Source: Owenia fusiformis
Lineage: Eukaryota; Annelida; Polychaeta; Sabellida; Oweniidae
Length of the DNA: 64,000 nucleotides
NCBI GenBank assembly: GCA_903813345.2
Contig: CAIIXF020000006.1
Coordinates: 36,244,436 to 36,308,435 of the forward strand
Direction of reading: 5' to 3'
Every line of letters begins with the position of its first letter. The stretch's first letter is position 1. Below are positions 47,501 through 59,500 of the stretch, one piece after another. A program made the translations under genes and the position numbers. The notes under the pieces were generated by a model. It was not told where the DNA came from. It was given only the letters and a program-made list of their open reading frames with translations, and searched no databases.

Positions 47501-50500
47501 TAATTTGCATAATGTTGTTGCAGTCTGAATCCACTTTCTGGCTCTAAACTGGCTGTTTAAAAAATGGCATTTATTAGTCTATAACTCTGCTATTAGTTGA
47601 CAGATTTCGAAATAAATAAGACCATGGTTATGCTCGGAACTAAAGCTTTCTGATGGTTCCACTTTGTAGTGACCAAATTGCGAGAAAACTGAGGAAATAG
47701 AAGGTAAAGGCGATTTCTCGAATTCCAAGTTTCACATAAGAAATTCTGCGTTCTGATTGGCTGGCTTTCTAGCAGTCCCAATCCACTTTAGCTCTCCAAA
47801 CTCGCCGTTTTAGAAATGACACTTTTCGGTCTTTTTCTCCGCCATTTCTCGGTCGATTTCTAAAAGCATAATGTCATAGTGAAGCTGACAAAACCAGCTT
47901 ACCGATTGTATCACTTTTGAAGCGATCCATGTGCAATAGATAGGTGGAATTCGAGCGTGAAAAAGTTTCTCCATAATCGAAGATTCACTTGAGAAATACT
48001 GAGGAATCGGGCATTTCTGATTGGTCAGTTTTCCTGCATTCTCAAGTCACTTTCCCGACTCTAAACTGAGTTTCTAGAAATGGCACTTGCTACATACGTC
48101 TCTTGGTTTTGTTTCTGGGCGAATTGGTTGCTGGACGAAATTATCCAGGCAGCATTGTCCGTCTGAGAACAATGGTAATGCGAATGGTACTTAGTACTTT
48201 GAACGCGATCTAGTAATGACTTAAAGCCGAGACTTTTATACCTAAAACGTCAGTGTAAAGGATGAATCAAACCCAAAATGCATGCAGGAAGACTATGTTA
48301 TTTATAAAAACGATAAAATTAAAATGAAAACCTGTCTGGTTTCATGTTATTCTCGCCTCTGGAATGTCTGAAGAGCACCTTAACCCTCAAAGTACGTTTT
48401 TGTCTTTTGCCTAAAATAAGTGAAACTTTGAGAACCCACGGGAGTAATTGCACACGGCAGAATTTAAATGCACGCGAGGAAAAGTTTATTTTATATATGT
48501 TCTTCTAATATCAATAAAAAAATTCATGCCATCTCTTTATTTAATATTGCCGAAATTAAGTACAAGGAGGGTCTGTTGCAATTTCACAATTTCAGGGATT
48601 TCAGGTTGTAATCGGCCCTTGTGCACTGGAGTAGAAATAAACGATATCTAGGACAAAATATTTCATGTCATTAAATTTAAACCCCCTATTTATGGAAAAT
48701 ACTTTAAAATTGTACTTACTATGGATGTTATATGATTAAATATCAATTTGAAGTCCGGAATTGTTTAGATTTTTAAAAGATAACCGTTATTACAAATAAT
48801 GACGTTCTATACGGCAATTGCCGTATCGCCGTTCAAATGCAGTATGATACGGCAATCGAGCCCATCGTCTCCACTGTGTAAGACACAGTTAGAGACCAAA
48901 AGTAAGCCGCGGATCGATTTAATTCGATTTCAAAGGTCACAATCATTCAGCTGTCCAAATGCTCCGTGGAAAAGCTTTTATATCAAAATCCAAATAGCTT
49001 TCGCAGGAAGTAAAGGCTACCCAGTTACATGTTCTAAACGGGGATCCATGCCATCCCCATTTTTGGAGTGTAAAGGATTCTGTGATATTTAAGTTATAAA
49101 TTCTCTAGCTCTGTGATGAATTGCCAAACAGTTTGTAATTCATTTGTGTCCTAACAGCAAATTCTTATTTGACGAATTGTCTACAAGTTAAAATATCTAT
49201 GTTAACCCAAGATGTAATTATATCTTTTAGAAACTTTTTAACTCTCTTTCTTCATAGAATAAGCTTGATCACCGTTCTCTTGATTCAAAAGTTTACTTCG
49301 AGTATATCATAAATGGCGAGGCTAGGAGATGTTCTCAGTTTAAATATGACTTTCATGCTAATTTGGGAAATAGAATAAACTGGAAAAGGTGATATAGACA
49401 AGCATTTTTCTCAAAAACAAGAAAATTTTTCATTATTCACAGTTATAGATAAGACCCTCATAAACCCTTATCTGTCCTACTGCTTAGCTACCCTGGTCCA
49501 TTGGCATATTCGCAAGCAAGTTTGTGGCTTCTAAGTTAATATTGACATATCTTGTCCAGTAGTTGGCAAACTGTTACTGTTAGATCTAAAATGATATATA
49601 GTCTATAAAAGATTTACATTTATATTGGTTTAGAGAGAATCCATGGTAACTGTAAATAGGTCTTGAGGTCCCATACTAATTCTGTGGAGTTGCCATATTC
49701 TTTCAGTTAAGTGCACATTGTTCTGACAAATTCTTGAGTTCTAAAATATGTGTATTTGAATCTATTTTGAACTGTCACCTCGCTTGCCTTAAAGTATTAT
49801 TGTTTTCAGCCCTAGTATTTTTGTTAATAGAATATCTTTAATTGAAGGAGCTTATTTAGCCAGGAATAGCAGATGTTTAACTAACAAGTAACTTAGGCTG
49901 GTAAAATCAGATATCTGTTGAACAGTCACTTAAAAGTATTGACACTTGCTTTCAATCCTAGTATTTGTATTTTTGATCAAATATATTTAATAGAAGGAGC
50001 TATCTTACCTTAGCCAATATTAAGCATTATCAAGTAACTTGGATTGGTAAAATCAGTCTGTTATGGTCACTCACTTAAATCTAGACAAAACATGCAGCCA
50101 AAAAGGGAGACTGGAGTATAGACTCTTATGACTAAAAATATGGAAACATTTCTGAACAATCGGACTGAAGAAATGACTGAATGACTGCTCTGTAGTTGGA
50201 ATTTATTCTCTAGGACTGAGTAAAGATTAGTAACTAATTTTGTCTGGTACACTTGGATTTAAACATTTTATTTCAAAGGAAAGCGAAAGGCATCTACATT
50301 CTGACATTGGGCTCAATATTTTGTCCTAATCCACCTATAGAGATCAACATTAAGCATCTTCTAGATATTTATAGTGTTTATCCATAAGTATTTGCATTTT
50401 TAGATTTGAGTGTTCTCAATTTGCCCACACGGGGTCATATTATATTGAGCATACTATGGCGATAGATGAGCAATAGAACGTTGATAGAATAAACAGTTAC

Positions 50501-53500
50501 TGATATTAGGCAGAAGTTAGGATGACATATTTAAGAGTAAAACTGTGCAGTTAAACCTGTATATTTGAACAGTGATCTCCACAGGATTTTTTCTCAAGTG
50601 GTTGCAAAATTTTCATTTTCACAATTCAGACCAAAATTCGTCAAATATGCCAATTTTTCATGATTTTTCTCATTTTTTCATGTGGTTGCTAATGGATTTC
50701 CAGGTGGGTGCAAACCTATTTTCAAAATCTTAGCTCACTTTCTTAAATGCTGGAGAGATCACTGGATCTAATATGATTTCCCTCTGGAACAGCCCATAGT
50801 CCTGGTTCTAGTGCTGTGACCATTCTTAATTTAGTCATTGTTTCAAATTTTTGGTCTGCCAAATTAAGTCAGTGTCAGTTTTCGGAGTTCTAAGTAAAGG
50901 AGAAATGATTTTCAAGGTGTAATTTTCATAAATGTTTTATTGTTAATAAAATCATATATTTTTAGTTGCTCTTACTGCTTGCAAACTTGGGCAGTTTACC
51001 AATAATGGAGTCACATGAAGTCCTATTAATCAATTAAAAATCTAATAGATGTTGATTTTGCCAGAACATATGGTTTTTCCTCCAATTCATACATGTATTC
51101 ACATTAAGCAGGTTTAGGTGGGAATAGTTATTGAGATAAAGCTTAAGAATAAACATTTCAGTTTCAGAATAAATAGTTTGTCAATCTCTAGTAATTAATA
51201 CAAATATACTATTATTAAAGAGTTAAGTACTAGATTATAGTAACAGATCTGTGATCTAGACTATTTCCTCTCAAATAAGTATACTTGATAAAAAAGATAT
51301 ATTTTGATGATAAAAAACTACTCTCCGTTACTGTGTCTTTAAACATTGCCTAGAGTTGCCTTGCTATGTTTGTATAAGGAGAGTTAGGTTTCAAACACAT
51401 CACACATTAGTCTACATATGGAACAATCAGTCAGTTGTCAAAGGCACTGGTGAGAGACACATTGCAGTATTTTAAACTTGTTTTTATGACCGTGACTGAT
51501 AATCAGGCCATTGGAGATCTATGGGAGATGACAAGTTTGGATTTAGAAAAAGTGTTCATATTGCTAGCTGGAGGTGTTCAGATTATACAGGTGTTTGGAT
51601 ATACAGGTTTCACTGTATAGTGTTTTGATACCCTGGCCTACACCATCTGAAAATGCAAATGTCTGTTCTGTTAATAAACCTATACATTAGGGATTAAATT
51701 ATATAAAAGAAATTCTAAAATACTCAAGAATTTATTAAAGTATACAGATAACATATAGGGATTGTAGCAAGACCATAGTAATGGTACATTATAGTTTGCA
51801 ATATATCTCATTTTAAGAGTACATGGGAAGTGTTGCTCTAAGGAAGGGTCACCTTTGTCTTGTCTTACACTTTAGATAATCGATGGATGTCTTAACAGTT
51901 ACTTGGTTACATGTTCAATGTATTAGCAAATAAACTGTTGAGTTATTGGTTCTTCAGTTATTCCCTAGTAACTCTTCATATAATTTCAGTCATTACCTTT
52001 GCGCATTAAACATCAGTTACAGTGTCCTCCCCAGCAATAAAGCAAGTGGGCGCAGCACCCACCTGAGAATTTGATAATAGGCTTTCACCCACCTGAAAAT
52101 CCATTTGCACTCACTTGAAAATGCGAAAAATCATGAAAAATGGGCATTTTTGGACCCACCTGAGAAAAAATCGTGGGGAGATCACTGAGTTAAAAGTCAG
52201 ATGTCATATTTTTGGCAAGTATTTCATACAGTTGAATGCCAATGTCATTGTCACCTTTAACAAAGTAAAATGTTTATTTTTTCACTATATGACTGACTCA
52301 TAAGAGGAGGAAATACCCAGAATTCAAAGATGAACCTGTCTCTGGACTCTACATGGTGTCAAATAAATATGTCCCCCCCCCCCTTAATTTCAAAAGTATG
52401 AACTTTTGTGCATAAAAGTGCATCAAGTTGACCTAGTCATCTGAAACTCATTGTGGGGTTGCTCCAAAAAGCCTAGTTTTAAAACTTGTTAAAGAACTAA
52501 TGATATCATGCAGACAAAACAGTTATGCAACATTGTGTTTATGTTAAAGCTAATTGGAGAGAACATATTTATTTGACACCCTGTATATGAAGATGAACCT
52601 ATAGAGATTCATCTTTATATAGATGTGGAGTTAGGTTGGTGGAATTCTGGGGTATTCCCCCTTTATCAGAATCTTGCTTCAAAACTGTGGACTCCCCCCC
52701 CCCCCCCTTATCTACTTCTCCAACACATTACAGGGCAAAAAGAAGATTTTGAAGCAAGACTACCTTTATTCAATTCAATTCAATTCAATTTATTCCTTAA
52801 TAATATAATAAAATACAGTACATATAAAAGGTTTAACAGGTGACATCATTTCTGATGTTTATACCCGTATATGTTAAAGCATAATATTACGAATATTAAG
52901 AACAAGGTAAGGTCAAGGAATTATCAAACATATCAAGATTAAGTTTTGTCTAAGAGAAGATCGAAGAGGAAGTGTTGGTGGGGGAGGTGCATCACAGATA
53001 TAAATATTTACAGGTTTACCTTTATCACTGTTATGCTTGTCATTTACCATGATTGGTCACATCATATAAACAATCATGTGGAATTCATTAAGGTCATGCA
53101 CGTCATGAGATTGGTATATAATTAGAGGTTGTAATAAAACTGATGTTTGTGCCAAATCAATTACAAACCAGTTCTTTGATCAGTAATGCTTCAAAATGAT
53201 TAGTACGCCATCTAATACATGTACAGTGAAACCTGTCTAATCCAAACACCATTGGGACCAGCTTAAAAGTGTTTGAGTAGCATGTGCATTGTGCAAAGTT
53301 CTTTTAGCAAACTTAATCACTGGTGATCCACTTGATTACGCTGGTTACTGAAACGGTTTGTTTCAGTAACAAAATGTTGGAACATCGAAGCTACGATTTT
53401 TCTTTTTTCCTTATTTCACACCTTTTAGGCAGAATTCTCACGACACTTTTAACACAAACGTGTATCAGTAACATATGTTTAAGAAAATGTACACATTTGC

Positions 53501-56500
53501 GAACAAATAGTTCAGAAGACAACAGAATCGTCGATTTAATTCCTCACTTAAGTTACCACGAGGTGTTAACTTTAATTTGAATTTTGCTTTTAATGGTATA
53601 AGTTTGAAGAAAAACAGTGCAGTATGAAACTCGCAATCCTTGATTTTCGAGCATCTGGTAGGTCAAAAATTCAACGGTCGAAGTTAGGACCGCGTGGTTA
53701 CAGAAACCGTAAACGGTATTTCGAAAAACAGTTAAGATCTGCACTTTTAACCCAAACCGTTTTGAGTGGATCACCAGTGTTAATGATATAGGTAATAAAA
53801 TTTTGGCTAATAGAAAGTGTTCATATTGAGAGATGTTTAGATTACAGACAGTTTCAGGTACAGGTGCACGTACAGTGAAAAATGTCTCGTCAGGACAACA
53901 CTGTTACAAGCCAAAAGTGTTTGAAGTAGCATTATGTTCATATTGAGAGGTTTCTTTAACAAGAGAGTCAATGGCAGGTTACAAAATTGAATTGGGCCTG
54001 AGAGAAAATGTTTATATTGAGAGGTGTTCAGAATACAGAGGGTTTTGGATAAACAGTTAAACCTGTCTTTGTGAACACCTCTCTCTAGCAAACACCTTTT
54101 TTTAGTGAACACCCTTCTCAGCACATACTCAACTGACTTGTATAAAATTGCTTCTGTAGGGAACACCTACCTGCATTGAACACATTTTTGTGGCTCTGTG
54201 GATGTTCACTGCACACATGTTTTACAGTAGTTTGATTTCGCCTTTCTAAAAGTCAGCTTCATATGCAAGCCTATAGTATATTACCAGGCTATGAGCCTTT
54301 GGGCAAATTGGTCTGCTGGTTTGTATTAAAAACATAATTGAGGATTTTGGTATTCCATTGAGGAATGCCAAGTGAATAATTGATTGATAGCAGCAGAGTG
54401 TACAGTAAAACCTGTATATCTGAACACTTTATCTGAATACCTCTCAATGTGAACACTTTGTGGTCCTAGTTTTTGATCTGCCTTGAAAAACCCTAGTCTC
54501 TAAATGTGACCACCTGCTAATCCTAACACTTTATGCTGGTTCTAGAAGTGTTTTCATTAGACAGGTTTTACTAACTGTATTTTGATGAGAGAACTCCCCA
54601 ATGTAGCTAGATAGAATGTTGTCTAAGGGAAGGACCAATTGATCTTAGGGGAAGGGGGGCTAATTCTTTACAGAAAATAATTCTTTGCATGCATAAGTAT
54701 ATTGTTCAGTTAAGTAAGTAAGTGGTGTAGCAATGAAAACTTCAAAATACATTTGGATGAGATAACAGAAAAATTCTAATAAGATCGAGGGATGTTTTAA
54801 ACAATTTTGTCTTTAAGTGGTGAAGTGCACAAGGGGGTCACACTGACACAAATCAGGGCTGAGTTTTTTTTATAGAAAAAACATCTGAGATGTGATTGGA
54901 TCTCCAATATATACAGAATTAGGTCAGTGGCGTAACCAGGATTTTGATAGATGGTCACGAGGCTGAATACTGATCAAAACTAGGGGATTTGGGGCGTGCC
55001 GAACCATGTCTGGTTACGCGCCTGCATGTTGATTTTTTAGTTGATGTTACTGGTTTCCCTAATATGTAATGGTCCATCCCTTTGAACTGGACCAGGTCAG
55101 CTATTTTATTGTGTTAGCATTGATTTCCCTGAATGAATCAAAGCATCTGTTAATTCAATTAGAATGAAACATCAACAGAGGCTGCTGCAAGAGTCAAATC
55201 ACCCAAACCTCTTTTTTACTTGTATAATTGAGCCAGGTCACAGGAAAAGGGGTCTTATCATAGATTTTTTCAATATTCTAATTTTTTGTTTATCTTAGAA
55301 AGCACAAAGAGACCTTTCAAATGAGCCATGGCTTATGCCTTAACAATTTTTCCTTGCATATAGAGACCAAAAAGTCGGATTTTTCTTGGAGGTTTTCCAA
55401 TGGCCAGGTTCATATTTTAACACATTATACATTTAGAAATTTGTAATATACTGGGTGGTTTAGAGCTAAAGTCTGTATCTTTATGCAAATTAAATTTTGG
55501 TCCATTTTTGCAGATGGGATATCTAGAAACTGATTCACTAATAGGTCAGAAAATGGAGAAAAAATAGTGTTTCTCAAAATTCAATACTCAACTGAAATCC
55601 TAATTTTGAGGAAGAAAGGGGTATCAGAGTATATACGTACATACATGTATAATGGTTACATCCAGCTACTGCTCAATGCAGCCCCTCGGGAACATAAATT
55701 TATCCCTAGGGATATGATAAAATTATATTTATTTCATACTAAGTAGTTTTATATGTAAATAACATGCAGGAATATGATTGATATCTTAGTGAGCTCATCA
55801 GATCTACAACATCACAAATTCAGAGAGTAGATAATGAGCCAGGGGACTTGACTATAAACCCTCATAAGCTCCTAAGTATAGAATAAATCAGTTATTAAAT
55901 GCTCGATTTTAGATACAGGGTATATCCCTCGGTAAATACAATACATCAACCCTCTGTCCCTACTTCCCTCGGGTAGATATATTGTATTTCCCTCAGATAT
56001 ACCCTGGATCAAAAACTTCCCATTAAATAACCTCTATATCCAAAACCTCCCACTATAACCCAATAAACCCATATATGTATATCCAGCTACTGCTCTTTGT
56101 CTTAGACTTCATGAATTTACAGTCATTGGAATAACACTTCTGATTTATGACTTCATTTATCAAATCAACAGAGATCAAGCAAGGTCTTCTTGTTGATACT
56201 TATATGCAAGCTGCCAGTCAGAAAACTTAACTGTATGTCTGCACAAAATCATTTCTCTGCTGACCAAAACATCCATGACCAGAGACATAGCCAGGATAGC
56301 AAATACATGTACTTTTAGTTAAGTGGACGGTAACCTAAATAGGCTTGGCAAAACCTCACCCTTAGAGGATTTTTACCATGGGTCATTGGTGCAACAGTTT
56401 CAGTCAAAAGGACATGTAAAAATGTTTATGGTAACAAATGGAAGGTGGTGACATTTTGCATGTTTGTTAATGCCTTGTATGTTTTTGAGATCGAAGATGA

Positions 56501-59500
56501 ACATCCAAATGCACTTTTGTATTCCATGGATCCATTTCAAAAGGAAATTTACTGTTCGTTTATGTGTTTATGGTAACAAATGGAAGGTAGTGACATTTTG
56601 CGTGTTAATGCCTTGTTTGTTTTTAAGATGAAGAATATCCAAATGCTTTGTGTTCCATGGATCCATTTCAAAATGAAATTAACTGTTATTTTATGTGTTT
56701 ATGGTAACAAATGGCAGGTAGTGACATTTTGCATGTTTGTTAATGCCTTGTATGTTTTGAGATGATGAACATCCAAATGCACTTTTGTGTTCCATCGATC
56801 CATTTCAAAAGGAAATTGACTGTTAGTTTATATGAATTTTATATATCAAACAGTATGATATCACTCCGAAACTATGATTACAAACATATATCTCAAGTAG
56901 ACCGCACTCAAAATTCAAATATAATGCTGCATATTTATTTTACTGGTAGCAATGAAAGAAGGTTTTTGTTTAGTGCTTGACCTCATGGGTATAGTGCATG
57001 TATATTCAGTTAAAACATGCTTAAGGTAAATCTGTATGTTGAGAATTTTTACGACCTTACTTGATTATAATTGCCGATAATTAATAACATGGGTATAATA
57101 TTTTTCACATTTTTATGTAGATATTTATATATTATTAGAGGAAAAACATACACATGTCTAAAATACTTCATGTTTTAAAAATTACATTTGTAATTTTATT
57201 CTGAAAAATTCAGAAAATCTAGACATACGGATCCACTTTAAGTGTAACCACGTTAAGTGTACGTATATATAAAAGTGTTTCATGTAAATGTTCTTTAGTC
57301 AGTGTACTTCGAATTGAGCTGTAAACATCCTCCAAAAGCTAAGGCCATCAATGTAATCTTGTGCTGTTTGAAAAATCAATAGTGATCTGGCATCAGGACA
57401 CATATAGCGACTGTAAAACTCAGCTAATATTTATATCTCGTGAATTCTAATCTGCGAGAATATGGTCCAGTAATTCTCGATCGTGATTATCGCAGAGTGA
57501 GATATTAATTTCACATTCAAGGATCATTTATACTTGAAATTGTTCTGATCTTTACTGTTATCAAATCAGGCTGAAAAAGTTGTAATATATCAAACATTTA
57601 ACTAGAATAGACAATTAGTTATTTGTATATTAAGAGGCTAAGAGCATCATGATAAACCATGTCATCTCATTTTAGACTATTTTTTCTGAGATATGATACT
57701 ATTAGCATCAGAATGTAGTGTTCTCCCCAGGATTTTTTCTCAAGTAGGTGCAAAATTATCATTTTCACAATTAAGACCGAAATTGGTCAAAATATGCCCA
57801 TTTTTTATTATTGATTTTTCTCATTTTCAAGTGGGTGCAAATGAAATCTCAGGTGGGTGCAAGCCTATTTTTAAAATCTCAGGTGGGTGCTGCATCCACA
57901 TGTTTTAATGCTGGGGAGATCACTGCAATGCATCAAGATTGTAGAGAGGTTAAGTTTTAAGTATTTAATAGAACTGTGTACATTAATATATGTTCAGCAT
58001 TAAGCATGTTGGGAAAGCACCAATGCATCATTACCAAAGTTGGCCAAGTGAAATTCTGATTCCATCTTCTGTAGGCTTAGGGTTGAAGTATCCTTGGCCA
58101 TCTTCTGTTTGACTACCGTACAAACCGATTTTAAAGGTAGCCTAAGGGGGGTGTTTTATGCATTTGAGAGAGATGTATGTACTTGGAAGATGTGTTCATG
58201 CATAAGATAGATGTGCATCTCCATTACACTGTTATAAACTGACCAATATTTGCAATCTGCTTGTAGGTTGATACCGTGAGACAGGTATTAAGGAAAGAAC
58301 TAAAACTGAAGATAGTAGAGATTGAAGATCAGAAGGCTTATGTCGAAGGCGGAGATGTCTTATTCACTGGTGAGTCACATTTATTACAGGTAGAAGATTC
58401 TCGACTCCCCCGTCACCTCAAGTTTAAAGGGGAACACAGAGAACTGAATGAAGTCCTATTACAAAATCCTCCAAAAATCTTTACATATAGATATCGGAGT
58501 AAAATCATAATGATAACGTCATCATGACAACGACCTATATAATATCGTATAATACCTTTTTAATCTGTTTTTAATTTCATTAATTATCACCCCAGCCATT
58601 TCAGTACATATTATCTGTGTTCTCCACAAGATTTTTTCTCAAGTGGGTGCAAAATTCTGGTTTTCACAAATCATCAAAAATTGGTCAAAATATGACCATT
58701 TTTCATTATTTTTCTCATTTTCAAGTTGGTGCAAAGGGATTTGCAGGTGGGTGCAAGCCTTTTTAGGTCTCAAGGGTGTTGCGCCCACTTGCTTTAATGC
58801 TGGGGAGATCACTGTATTTGATATAGCACATGACCTTGACCTATTTCCCATGTGAATTAGTGATTTCATGATTGCAGGCAAAGAGATCTTTGTTGGAATC
58901 TCCAAGTTCAAAAATGCAGGAGGAGCTCAGGCGGTTGCTAGGGCTTCCCCAGAATACTCTAAACAGCCTTGACCTATTTCCCATGTTGGAATCTCCAAGT
59001 TCAAAAATGCAGGAGGAGCTCAGGCGGTTGCTAGGGCTTCCCCAGAATACTCTAAACAGCCTTGACCTATTTCCCATGTTAATCAGTGATTTCCTTATTT
59101 CAGGCAAAGAGATCTTTGTTGGAATCTCCAAGTTCACAAATACAGGAGGAGCTCAGGCAGTCGCTAGGGCTTTCCCACAATACTCTACTTGACCTTGACC
59201 TATTTCCCATGTTAATCAGTGATTTCCTTATTTCAGGCAAAGAGATCTTTGTTGGAATCTCCAAGTTCACAAATGCAGGAGGAGCTCAGGCAGTCGCTAG
59301 GGCTTTCCCACAATACTCTACATGACCTTGACCTATTTCCCATGTTAATCAGTGATTTCCTCATTGCAGGCAAAGAGATCTTTGTTGGAATCTCCAAGTT
59401 CACAAATGCAGGAGGAGCTCAGGCGGTCGCTAGGGCTTTCCCGGAATACTCTACATGTGCCATAAAAGTATTCGGTCCCAACCACCTCAAGGATTACATG

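Larger units (their letters stand above)
45831..48957. mobile_element. 3.1-kb foldback element with composite left arm
   Basis: Left: TGACCTTTGAAATC...TTGGTCTCTAACTGTGTCTTAC (45845-45904), then after a nested insertion GGAGACGATGGGCTCAATTG and GATACGGCAATTGCCGTATC (46238-46305). Right arm 48806-48957 is the reverse complement of both pieces joined. TACGGCAATTGCCGTA palindromes recur at 46290, 46360 and 48811. Nothing resembling a transposase in the 2.5-kb interior. Confidence 0.8.
44583..58266 (+). other. DDAH-like intron 1 (13.7 kb), dense in foldback elements
   Basis: Bounded by gtaaga and cttgtag. Holds the elements listed separately between 44833 and 57924. Stretches without a recognised repeat (for example 48960-50570, 51000-52000, 59600-61700 in the later intron) are AT-rich with no coding signal. 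Confidence 0.75.

Noticed and set aside
58872-59325. Frames of about 80-106 codons spanning the tandem units as separate small genes
   Set aside because: They read through the 133-bp repeats in a frame other than DDAH; the repeat period explains them.
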